A DNA stretch of 64,000 nt from Triplophysa rosa. Its lineage: Eukaryota; Chordata; Actinopteri; Cypriniformes; Nemacheilidae. How positions within the stretch are numbered: the stretch's first letter is position 1; each line of letters starts with the position of its first letter. This document shows, one piece after another, positions 22,401 to 32,760 of the stretch. Both the position numbers and the translations under genes were made by a program. The notes beneath the pieces are model-generated. The model saw nothing but the letters and a program-made list of their open reading frames with translations, was not told the origin of the DNA and did not search any database. The stretch lies in contig NC_079905.1 in the NCBI RefSeq assembly GCF_024868665.1, positions 7,232,879 through 7,296,878 of the forward strand, read 5' to 3'.

Positions 22401-25400
22401 CTGTGGAGAATCAAAAGAGAAGATTGTATATTTCAGTAAAACAATACAAATGCATCTTCTTCTTATTAAAAGAGCAATGTGGAGATTTTAGCGGCATCTA
22501 GCGGTGAGGTTGCGAATTGCAACCAACGGCTCACTCCACCCCCTCCCTTTCGAAGCACTACGGCGGCTCTCACAGAACTAAGATGTCGTCACATTTTCGC
22601 TTCTTTGTCGAAAGAGATAACGTATTTACGAAACGCGCTCTGTAGAGCAGTTTGTCTGTTTATGGCGAATTCCATTCAAGGGAACCCGCAGTGTATGAAC
22701 ATAGAAATAGCTCATTCTAAGGTAATAAAAACACAACGCTTCATTATGTAAAGTCTTTATACACCTCTGAAGACATAGTTATGTACAGTATATTATATTG
22801 CATTTCTGTCAGTAGATCCTCCTAAATATTACACACAAAGCACCTTTCAGTCGTGACACAGTCATGTGTTGTATTCGGTGTGATGTAATCATTATGGCAT
22901 ACCTATATTGTTAAGTGATACTAAAATACGTAAACACTTCAAGTTGTACACGTTTACACAAGCATGTTTCAATGTGGACAAGGAAAACATCTCAAAAACT
23001 GTGTTGGCAGCGCACATTTTGAAACTTGTGTATATACCCTCAAAGGATAACAAGAAACAGAGACGACGTCTTTAATAATTGCCTTGTTGTCACTTTGGTA
23101 TGTAGACAGAGAGCCAGACGTGTTTTTACATTAAAGCACTGTTTTCTTTTCAGTGGTCAAGATGAATGAATAGCACAGGCTGACGCCACTGTCACACCCT
23201 TTTTAGTTACTGTTCAACAAAGCACGTCTCTTAAAGGAAACAGGAGTGACGAGGTGAAGGTTCTACGGGCGATAAGCAATGTTGTAGGTGTGCGTCATTG
23301 TGTTTAAAGGGTACAGCTGTCATGCTATCGCTTGTCTTTTTACAGATTTTTTTTACAGCAAAGGAACACATTTTACCTGGCACTCGTGTGGTTTCTCTCC
23401 TGTGTGGACCAGGTGATGTTTCTGGAGATGGGCTAACTGGGTAAAGCTCTTTTTACACAAGTTACACTGGAATGGCCTTTCGCCACTGTGGACCCTCAAG
23501 TGCACCTTAAACATAAATTCATACACTTTAGTCAGATTCAAGACAAACACTATAACGAATGAACAAGAACAAGATTCAACAAGACTTACTTTGAGGTTGG
23601 ATAGCTGTCCGAATGTTTTCATACAGACGTTGCATTCATATTTGATTTTCCCATTTTGTTTCTTGAGTGGGTACGGGAGAGATTTGTACCCAGGGGCCGA
23701 TGGAGAGGGGGAGGACGTGGGTGATGCGCTCCTGGGCGATGACACGCTGAGGTTTATGGCCTCCTCGCATTTTGAAAGAGGCTTCAGCGAGGTCTGCTGG
23801 GGGGAGTGCTTCGGCTGAGGGGAGAGTTCAGGAGTTGCCGGAGCTCCTTGCGGTGGTGTGTTTGGGATTCTCTCCTTCAGACCTCCATGAAGTGGGGTGG
23901 GATAGGGCAAAGTAACAGGTAGCAGGCCAGGTTGGGGTATGGAGGAATAGGGTAAGCCATCAGTACCCAAAAAGCTATTGTACCCTTTCGAGGGCAACAC
24001 GGAGGGGAAGGGTGGGGAATATGGAGGCAGAAGCAAACGGGGATAATGCGGGTTGTACGGTGATAAAAGGTGATAGGGAGCATGCAGAGGTCTCGGTGAG
24101 GGCAAGGAAGGGTGTGAGATCAAACCCTCCCGATGACGATAGAGGCCATGTAGGTGGAGATCATGTGGTGGGGAGAGTGTTGGGTACGGATGAGCGCTCT
24201 TGTTCAGCTCCTTTTGACTTAGATGTGGAGAATGCACAAGCCCTGGTGGAACTGCTTTGAGGATCTTTGCGCTGCAATCTATGATTTGCTCGTCTGGCGT
24301 GTCGGGTGGCGTGTCCCTTTCAATAACCTCGACGTCAATCTTTTCGTCCACCTCATCGTCCTCTCCCTCGCTCTGAAGTTTGTACGGGCTGGGGGGTTGT
24401 TTCGGGTAGTACTGAGGTAGTGGCTGCTTGTGATACTCGTACGCGATATCCGGCATGTGCTCTGAAAAATAGGGACAGAGAGAATAAAATGTCATAACAT
24501 TGCAAAGTGTGAAGTAGTTTCAATCGATGAGAAACCATTAACCTTTGCGTGACACAAACTATACGTTTTGTGTGTGACACAAACTATACGTTTCGTTGTT
24601 TGGACCACATTTTACTTGATTTTTTTTATCGCAAATCGAATCTGCCTGTAAGTCTGTCATACACCTACTCATAACCTTCCCCCTCAGAAACTCACTTATG
24701 GTAAATGGCAGGTCTTTCTGTTTAAAGCTGACAGGCAGAAGATATGAAGACTAGTTTCTGTTTGACATACAGATAGTACTGTTTTCACGTAGCACCTAGA
24801 TTACAACCGTGTGGGTGTTTGGAGTGTGGGTGTGGGTATGTTTATGAGGCGGAGGGGCATGTGTATGTATGGGAAGAAAGGAGCCTCCAGTGACGACTGA
24901 ACTTCTCACTCAGAAACTGCTCTGAGTCACCCGAACAGCAGATGTCTTCGGCCATGTGAAAAAATCTGACGACGCCACTGTTACCGACTGTTATACAGGG
25001 AATTGAGATAAGGTCCGATTATTACTCTCCTTTCGCTATAGAGATTGTAAAAAGAAAGCCACAACAGCTAGGCACTTTCAGGAACCTTTGCTGTGACTCA
25101 GACAAAACCTGCCGTTTCATGGAGAGAGCTAAGATGCACCAATGTGTCACATCAGAGTGGGAAGATTACACAAACATATTATTACCCCTGTGGTCAAAGC
25201 TTGGTTCCTCAAACATGGTGTGAACCAATTTGATGTGCCATTTACAGGCATCGGCTAGTTAGGCATTTCCTACCATGATATTTGAAGAACAGCGACTCTA
25301 AGAAAAAATGTTACTTTTATCAGGAGGAGCTAGTCTTACAATCAATTATATATTATATCTGTCTCACCTCACGATGGTTTTGTAATTCTTATTGTTTAAA

Positions 25401-25966
25401 ACGTATTGTTTATTTTTAGCATATAGATGATATAGAACTTGACAGAATAAAAAAAAAGCTTCACGGTGTAAGGTTTCCTACTGAGGGAAATTTGACAATA
25501 AGGTGTAATTGTTAAGTGAAAGCATCACTAAGACGTCTCGAGACCTGTGCGTGTGTGTCAACATGACTCAGGTAATTGTCCTTATATAACAATAGCCAAC
25601 AGAAATGCACGTACAGAACGCAAAGACGCACACAAGTCGGAGGAATGAATGAGACAGGAAATAGCACAGTGTCACTGTGAGATTGAATCAATGTGATAAA
25701 AAAACAAGATGACTCCATACGCAGCTCTATCCAGACAGTCAACTGCATGTCATACACACACAGACGGACGCACACATGCACGCACACGCACATGCACACA
25801 CACACACGCACACACACACATGCACACACACGCAGTCACAAACATGTACCCACATCCCCCCTACACATTCATACACAAACAGTTTCATTTACAGTCACTT
25901 TCATTGCTTGGGAACCCTTAGAGTGTCTAATGATCATTGTTGATCATAACATACAGTATATATACT

Positions 25967-26004
<38 letters not shown>

Positions 26005-27298
26005 GCACACACACACACACTGCGATATATATGTTTAACAAAACACAATGTACAACTAGTATATAACTGCTTTAAGCTGTATTTTCCAGAAGATCCAACA
26101 GATTCAAGATTAAACCATTTTAAGATCGACATCAGGAACTGAGGTTGACCCAAAACTCAATGATCTTCAGATAACGCCATTAAAGCAATTCACTGTTCCT
26201 TCACAGAAATTAACTGATTCGTGGAAAGATAACAGCCGCAGATTCAGATCACACTCCAATGAGTGTACACAGGAGGGGCAAAATACAAAGGTAGTTAAGG
26301 TGACTAATACCATTGTCTCAAAAAAGAAAAAGAGAGAGCGGTTAAAAGAGAGTGAAAGAGAAATTTCATGAGAAAAGAAGATATGCTGGTGGAAGACAAA
26401 GAAGACAGCCAACATGGTATAATGTTTTCATTATTAGGATATATATCGTAATGTGATAAATAATAATCATCATTATGATATATAACAATGTGAAATTATA
26501 AATAAACAACTATTTGTGTCTATTTACTGAACGCATCAATCAATAGTATCTACTCAGCTTACTTATTACTGTGTTTGTAACTTTTACCTAAAATAAACAA
26601 AAAATATGAATTTTGTTGAAATAATCTGATAACGTTTCAATAATAAATGTAAGTATAACAGTACATTTTAAATTTTAGTTAACTGAAATTTACAGTGAAA
26701 AGTGACGGGAAGAGAGGGGGAAGAGAGATGGTGTTAGAAGGACAACACATAAGAACATAAACACAAATCGCTTTCCACCACTCCATCCAAGCATTCCCAA
26801 ACATCTCACCATCTACAAAATAACTCCTCATTCCATCCCAATACCAAATAATGTGGGATAATCCCAGAACAGGTGACTCACTTGGCTTCAGGCTGACTGG
26901 TTGCTCTGGCCGGCCGCACAGTCTCTGGGAGAACTCAGGACTGTACCAAACCAGCAGTTCTTCTTTCGGCTCCACCGGCTGGATGGTGTAGAAGAAGATT
27001 TCCTGGCCGTTCTGACAGGCCACCAGGTTCTGTTCGGCCAGCGAGCGTGCTGGGTTGACGTACCGCATCCAGTTACTACGCTGCACATCGTAGCCATCAA
27101 TGAAGTGGTGTAGCTGGCCACCACTGTAAATCTAAATGGAGAGAAAGAGAAATAACATTTACGCACTTCTTATTTGATCAGCAGATGTCAGAATTAACAG
27201 TAATAAATTCAGCTGAAATATTAAAAGGGTTTGTTATATATATAAAAAACCCTTTTAATATTTCAATATATATACAATATATACAAATATATATATTT

Positions 27299-27337
<39 letters not shown>

Positions 27338-30300
27338 TATAAAATTTAGTGACGCCCAGTTTCAGAAAGTTGTTATAAATGATTTTTCACCTCTGCCATG
27401 AACAGAACGCTCTTCCAACAGCTGTTCAAATCAACTCCTCTCTGTCTTCTTGCTTGTGAAAGTGTGTATGTGTGTGTGGCTTGTACCGAATCAGATGTGT
27501 GAGTAACTCTGTGTCAGTGATGTCAGCCTTTATAAAGCGGCAGACACGAAACCTTTTACACATGCTGCCTGTCACACGCTTACTCTCCCGCCCCCTTTCT
27601 CCACTTTCTAGCTCTTGTTTGTATGTGGGGGAATTCACTGCTTTGACTTGCCAGGGCATGTATAGGTCCACTATCTAAAACGCACTGTTACACCCTTGAA
27701 GACTCGTATACAAACACACTTTCACCCTCATTGACAACCTCCCAAGATTCATCTACCTGCATTTAAGTCATGTGACATCTGAAGCATTATCGGTTCAATG
27801 CCAACAGGAAGTCTATATGGATTTACAGGAAACAGAGAAAGGAAGGGACTCAGAGGAAAACCCACCGTGACACACACACAATTGCATGTACCTACGGCGA
27901 GCAAGCGCTTGCAAACACGCGTGTGCTGCCACACGTGCACACCCACACACATAAACAAAAACACACACAATATCTAGCGACCTTGGCAAGGAGATAAAAA
28001 GGACTGAAGTTCATTTAGATGCGTGCTGATATGACAGCAGAAATGTAACGGCTTACAAGCATGCACCACGACAGAAAAGAAAGTGATGTGCGTGTCAATC
28101 TTCGCCTGTCTGCGCAGGAATCTGACTTCTCTAAAATCTGGCCGCAAACCAAAGCCTTGCGCTATCGTTTGTGTTTTTTTGAGAGGGTTTTGCAATGCGT
28201 ATGCTCAGTCACTTCTGCTGAGTAAACCGTAGTATGAGAGCAAAGCAAAAGTCTACAACAAACAGGATAACGTCTCTCAGGGCTTCCTCTGTATTTTCCA
28301 AAAAGCTTGACTTCTCAGCCAGTGAAGTAAAAAAAAGTCTTGTTTAGCATGGGGTCTTATGTGGATGTGTATATTTATTTATTGTTAATGTTAATGGTTA
28401 ATGCCGATTCTAAGAGCGCCCCCTCAAAAAATTCCAAAGAACTCATTTACAATGGCAAATAAAGCTTCTGAGGTAAACATGAAAGAAAACCGGTTGACAT
28501 GGAAAAGTGAACGTGTACTGGTATTATTTTAAGCATGAATTAATGTACTTCCTGCTTGTTTCCATTTAATTTCTTTGGAAAGTCATTCATGGCCGGTCTG
28601 ACAACTTTGCTCTCATAAGAAGGATTGTCCCTCATAGATTACATCAGCAATGAAATCACTTACCCTCCAAAAGTATTTCCTGTTGGACTGAGGGGGCACG
28701 TTGTCTTTGGTGTAGATGACGCCTTGTAAGGGCCCAAATCGTGTACCCTGAGGTATGTACTCTTTGCTGAACACACCAATCACCTGTGGGAGTAAACAGT
28801 GACACATGTCAACCAACGGTGTCCACTTAAACAGGAAGTGCATTTTGTGAGATTAGTGAGGCACGGCTGGTTGGAGACTACCAACAGGTAACCCGAGGTA
28901 ATGCTCTTTGCGGGTTAATGAGTTAAGGGACGTAAACGTTCCCTGCTCTACTTGGAACCAGATCTCGAAAGAAACGGGTGCCCTCTGTTACCCTTGATTC
29001 CCATGACCCTGCTGGCCAAACGTTGTGTAGTATTGACAAATTTACTACAATTATGATGGAGGAGGAGGGAGCGTGCAGGGATAAAAAGACAAAAAAGCAC
29101 AGAAAAACAGAAGAATTAGTGGATGGAGCAGGTGGTCAACTCTCGATGCTCAAGCAGAAAACATGGCTATAATCTATAGGTCAATATAGGTCACCTTGTG
29201 GCTTGGGGGTCAGCCACTACTTGCATTTAGTTTTTTAGCCCATAAATGTAATCGGGCCTATTTTAGGGCTACGACTGAAAAGTCCACTTAAAGTCCCATT
29301 TCAACAACTTTTTATTGGTTAAAACTAGACTTAGTAGCCTAGGATGAAATGCTATGTAACAAGTAGTAGATAAAGTGATAAAGGATAAAAAGGGACGGTC
29401 GGTGGCTGGAGATGAGAGCTGCTGTGACAGTGGAATTGTGTGTTGCTAGTGTTGCGTGACTAATTGGTTGGTCTTGAGTGATTAACCGCTTACAGAGTGT
29501 TTATTGAGTAAGAGAGGGGAAGAGGAATCAATGTCACCCGTTGACAAAACCAACGCAACGATGCCACCCCAGGCTCCATCTAAACATGAACCCCACCTCA
29601 CCAACCCCCCAAGCTGTCCAAGGATCTTCAGGAGCCTCAGTCCAAACGAAAGTTAATCAGTCAAGCTTAACCTACTTCCCTTGGCTTCTAGAAGTGTATG
29701 TCCTTCCCCGTCACAGATAACCCCATCTGCCACGTGCTCCCCTTTAACCCTAACATATATTAGGGTTAGGGTCTATATATATATATATTTAGAATAAAAA
29801 TGTATATAGTATTTTATAAAGTACCGTATGTAGTATTTTTTAATAGAATAATAGTTCTGTACATACAATTTCACTTTCTTTTCTTCTCTAAATTGCAGTG
29901 TCATTTATTTACTGTCATTGCTCTCTAAAAACGCATTACAACAGCTATAAGTATTTACAAGTATAGAAACTTTGGAATGTGTACGCATGTATCACAGAAA
30001 CTACGCGGCTTATGACTAGCAGCCTAGTCACAACCGAGACTAGCCTTCCAATGTCCCAAAATTCTTCCTTCCCCCCTTCTTTCTTCCAATAAAAAAGTTT
30101 GCCGGATTCTGGGGCCCTCCAGGAACTGACACACTCAAAGGATGTGGGTTTTCCTGTCTATTACTTAAGCCATTAAGAGCGTAAGAGCAAAGCTTTTCAG
30201 AGAATCAGCAGCGTGGATGGGACGCACGAGGAATAGCTTTGCTCAGAAATGGGAAGTGTGTAATTCATCTTGTATTAGCCTATTTCTCAATTTCAGCCAG

Positions 30301-31840
30301 CGTTCTGATTAAGAAAAAGCCACTGTTGATAGTTTAAGTGGGTTACAATGAACGTGAATGTATCAATGTATTTTTGACATGTCCCTTCACAACAGGAAGT
30401 TTGTTTTTGCATTCAAGGGCATTGTTGTTTTTAGGTCCGTCTGAGAAAAAAGTGGGGCATGCGTGGGAAAAGATGAGCGAATGAACAGGAACAAAAAAAA
30501 AGACAGAAAAAAAAGAGGAAGAGAAAAGGCTAGTCCGCTCGGTCTGCAAGATATAGCCGTCTGTGCAAATCATTCATAAATCTGTTATTTTAAATATTGA
30601 TAAACTGATATCAGCAGTTCATCAAAAAAAAAATAGTTTTCATAGAAATGTGTTATTTATAAACGCACTGTGAAAAAGTCTCGAGTAAATGTGCAAAAAA
30701 ATGCTTTGGTTCAGTTGTCTGAATCTTGGCACATTTAGTTTCACATGCAAAATAAAAGAGTGTGCATATGTGGAAGTCAGCATCCTCTCTAAGCTGATGA
30801 CCGCAATTTCACACCTTCAGCATGATAAATTATAAAAAAAGAGCAGAAGAGTGTAAAAGAGGAACTGACTTTCACCTGTGAAGGGAAATTGGATCATGCA
30901 CAGGACAGAACAGAATAGCATAAAGTGCATGAAACATGAGGTGGGGCATTTCAGAAACCACAGGAAGCAGTGAAGAATGACACAGTTAAATGTATGTGTG
31001 TGAACAAGAGAAAAAGAAAATAAAACAAAGAGGAAAAAAGTAACCTTAATTCGTTCTACCCCCAAAACAATGTGAGGTATTTAACAACTTGGACTTTTAT
31101 ACAAGTGTATACACACACACAAACAAACCAAAATACATGGACAAACAGACAAAGCTCTCCCACAATGTGTGCCCGAGTAAGTAAGAGTGAGTGTGTGCAT
31201 TTCAGAGAGATAAAGGAGTGAGAGAGAAAAAGAGTTAATTGTGATTAGGCTGTTTGGGGCCATTAAACCTGACGGGCCCTTTTATCACCCCGACATGGAA
31301 ATGACTGTGTCATCGCCACACTGACCTACTGAACCACACCTTATGTGAGCCTCACAGCAGCATAACATTGTGTACAAGAAGTTTTTGATTTATTTTGGTT
31401 TACTTTGATTGAACAAACCCACCTAATGAAAGGATATTTAAACTAATCTAGTCTGTGGACAAAACAAAAAGGTACATGTCCAAAAAAATGGAGGTGTCCT
31501 GGTACTCTTTTGTTATGAATTGAATCCGAAAAACTCCCCTCCAGTAAGTAAACTGTTTCACAAGCTGGTTTGGGTAACAAGTGTCTGTTAAATGATGACT
31601 AACCATTTAAAGAACATCTGTTGCAATAATGGAGCTGGAAATGTAACAGGAGAGGGATGAAAACTGTACCTGGTTGTCTGCACTGTACTGAAAGGTGAGA
31701 TTCCGAGGTATGGAGGTCATGGCCCTCGGCAGACCAAAGCTGGGTTCGGACGCTTGGTCGTGGACAATATAGGTGCAGTTCAGGGCGAAGTTTACCTCCC
31801 TCCAGTTGTTCATGTCTTGCAAAGATGTCTCCAACTTCAT
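21870..31840 (-). CDS. prdm1: prdm1 (Blimp-1), complete coding region, 690 aa
   Basis: Six coding exons (31840-31670, 28783-28664, 27131-26882, 24461-23590, 23505-23377, 22400-21870) splice in phase to 690 residues. Family role: nuclear transcriptional repressor that binds GAAAG-type sites through its zinc fingers and recruits corepressors; in fish it directs slow-muscle, neural-crest and sensory-neuron fates and in mammals plasma-cell fate. Visible: the N-terminus aligns without gaps to the MKM start of mammalian PRDM1 up to CTYIV; PR domain about residues 43-170; acidic segment about 205-225; Pro/Tyr/Leu-rich middle; the conserved block [17 protein letters not shown]; five zinc fingers at 455-477, 483-505, 511-533, 539-561 and 568-591, the last of C2HC type; an acidic C-tail ending VKTEEE. 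It is shorter than mammalian PRDM1 (about 790-825), with a diverged PR domain and middle, suggesting a teleost prdm1b/c-type copy; which one is undecided. Confidence 0.93.
22401..23376 (-). other. prdm1 intron 5 with transposon
   Basis: GTAAAA donor, CCACAG acceptor. It holds the second copy of the TTAAAGG-ended element (22466-22847) close to the acceptor of the last exon. Confidence 0.75.
22466..22847. mobile_element. Short non-autonomous DNA transposon with TTAAAGG ends, copy 2
   Basis: Same body as 11136-11498: shared strings include CTCACTCCACC, CCCTTTCGAAGCACTA, CTCTGTAGAGCAGTTTGTC and TAGAAATAGCTCATTCTAAG. The ends are degraded (TTAAAAGAGCAATGTGG and a right end losing TTTAA). It lies in the same orientation as copy 1 within the window. 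Confidence 0.8.
23377..23505 (-). CDS. prdm1: prdm1 exon 5 of 6: finger 2
   Basis: 129 nt, phase 0 at both ends (TTTAAG|GTGCAC and CAG|GTAAAA). Encodes 43 residues from [12 protein letters not shown] to KPHECQ: the end of finger 1, all of finger 2 and the start of finger 3. This breakpoint pattern matches other vertebrate prdm1 genes as I remember them. Confidence 0.93.
23590..24461 (-). CDS. prdm1: prdm1 exon 4 of 6: proline-rich middle and finger 1
   Basis: 872 nt; two leading bases complete a Lys codon begun in the previous exon. It opens [19 protein letters not shown], then an acidic stretch ([19 protein letters not shown]), a Pro/Leu/Tyr-rich region with [13 protein letters not shown], a short INLSV motif that loosely resembles a CtBP-binding PxNLS site, and finger 1. 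Donor CTCAAA|GTAAGT. Confidence 0.93.
25753..25838. repeat. (CA)n microsatellite, imperfect
   Basis: CA repeats interrupted by CGCA and TGCA units. Frames through it encode meaningless His/Thr or Cys/Val repeats. Confidence 0.85.
25969..26020. repeat. (CA)n microsatellite
   Basis: About 26 AC units with two CGCA interruptions. Confidence 0.9.
26882..27131 (-). CDS. prdm1: prdm1 exon 3 of 6: second half of PR domain
   Basis: 250 nt; acceptor CTCTCCATTTAG|ATTTAC, donor CCAA|GTGAGT. It encodes [15 protein letters not shown], then the hallmark [10 protein letters not shown] and QNLVACQNG blocks of the PRDM1 PR (SET-like) domain, and [12 protein letters not shown] domains of PRDM1 are regarded as lacking methyltransferase activity. 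Confidence 0.93.
27216..27263. repeat. Hairpin, 17-bp arms
   Basis: AAATATTAAAAGGGTTT and its exact complement AAACCCTTTTAATATTT, separated by an AT-rich loop of about 14 bp. Confidence 0.8.
27304..27334. repeat. (TA)n microsatellite
   Basis: About 15 TA units next to further ATATA-rich sequence. Confidence 0.85.
28664..28783 (-). CDS. prdm1: prdm1 exon 2 of 6: first half of PR domain
   Basis: 120 nt, phase 0 both ends (CCCACAG|GTGATT and AGG|GTAAGT). Encodes [19 protein letters not shown] and on to NRKYFWR, closely matching the PRDM1 PR-domain start (GVMSKEYIPKGTRFGP in mammals). Confidence 0.93.
28784..31669 (-). other. prdm1 intron 1 (between first two coding exons)
   Basis: 2.9 kb intron without exon-like sequence. 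A stretch at about 31225-31340 combines TTAATTG, TGATTAG and CCATTAAA homeodomain-type strings with higher-complexity sequence and is a weak candidate enhancer. Confidence 0.6.
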
Positions 31841-31964
31841 TTTGTTTCGATCAATCTCGGTCTTTCTTCTCAATTTATCTTTTCGTCTTGTGTCTTTCTG
31901 TTGTTTGGTATATTCTCCTTTGGTTTGTGTTGCTTTGGTTGTCTGGTATTTGTTAATCAAAGAT
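31670..31964 (-). CDS. prdm1: prdm1 first coding exon (coding 31840-31670)
   Basis: Probable acceptor CTTTTTAAG before 31964; donor AACCAG|GTACAG after 31670. The ATG at 31840-31838 starts [10 protein letters not shown], which lines up residue for residue with the MKM start of mammalian PRDM1 through CTYIV. The upstream in-frame stretch is open but is most likely 5' UTR. Bases 31841-31964 would be UTR. Confidence 0.85.
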
Positions 31965-32685
31965 CTTAAAAAGACACACAAAATATATATTTAGGCATAC
32001 ACATTTTCACTCGGTTCTAAAACGTACTAAACACAACAAGTACGTAATAAACTAACTCTTGTATTTTCAGCAAGCACTGTGGGTTAGTACGAGACATAAA
32101 TACACTGAAAGGTGAAAGACTTCCTCTCAAGAAATAAACAGACACTTAAATAATCACACTGGGTTACACCGAACCGCAGTAATGCGGTGTCAAATATAAT
32201 TCATATCAAACTATTTAATGCACTTGATTATAAATCATTTTAAAATAAAAGTAAAAAATAGCCTCATACAAGCATTATATTACTAAGGCAAAGAAATGGA
32301 AGATGTATGAATGTGTACATACAAACAAGCATTGTCGTTGCCATGGCAATAAAATGGGTGGTATACGAGATTGAAATACAATACACTTAAAATATCACAA
32401 GTTATTGTCATTTTAACCAATTGCCTACTTATTCCCAACAAAAATCTATGAAAGTTTAAGTGAACCATCATAGCTTGCCAATGTCGAGTTAATGAACTAG
32501 AGCCATTCACAAAATCCTAGAACTTTATCCAATTATCCCACAATCAACAACATTGACACAAGTCAGTCTCACTGCTACAGAGTAAAAGAGCTACAGACAT
32601 CTTTCCCTCAACACTGGATGTCAAAATCATTCGCTTTCTATCCATAAACCCAAAATAAACAATCCATGAAAAAGTCTGAACTCAC
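31965..32685 (-). other. Putative prdm1 5' UTR intron
   Basis: 720 bp between the proposed leader exon and first coding exon. AT-rich; nothing further seen. Confidence 0.4.
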
Positions 32686-32760
32686 TTGACATTCATTGAG
32701 CTGTTCCATCCTCGGTATCTTTGGTTAGGTCATGGCTGCTTCACTGCTTCCCGTTCACTC
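32686..32760 (-). other. Putative prdm1 leader exon with short upstream ORFs
   Basis: A consensus donor CAA|GTGAGT ends this stretch at 32686 (the left limit near 32760 is arbitrary). It carries ATGACCTAA (32733-32725) and an ATG at 32709 reading MEQLNECQ; joined to the acceptor before 31964 that frame stops after three more codons. So it would be noncoding leader with two uORFs rather than an N-terminal extension. An ATTGG (inverted CCAAT) box lies near 32900. Confidence 0.35.

Larger units (their letters stand above)
24462..26881 (-). other. prdm1 intron 3
   Basis: 2.4 kb intron with two (CA)n microsatellites (25753-25838, 25969-26020). Sequence around 24780-25260 is of higher complexity and might be regulatory, but no test is possible here. 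Confidence 0.65.
27132..28663 (-). other. prdm1 intron 2
   Basis: 1.5 kb intron with a 17-bp-arm hairpin (27216-27263) and a (TA)n tract (27304-27334) just upstream of the acceptor of the second PR exon on the minus strand. A CA-rich patch lies near 27870-27970. Confidence 0.7.

Noticed and set aside
21900..22439. Plus-strand 179-codon frame
   Set aside because: Antisense to the prdm1 zinc-finger exon, whose reading is certain.
32686..32709. MEQLNECQ as the prdm1 N-terminus
   Set aside because: The best acceptor puts it out of frame, and the MKL start downstream aligns with known PRDM1 starts.
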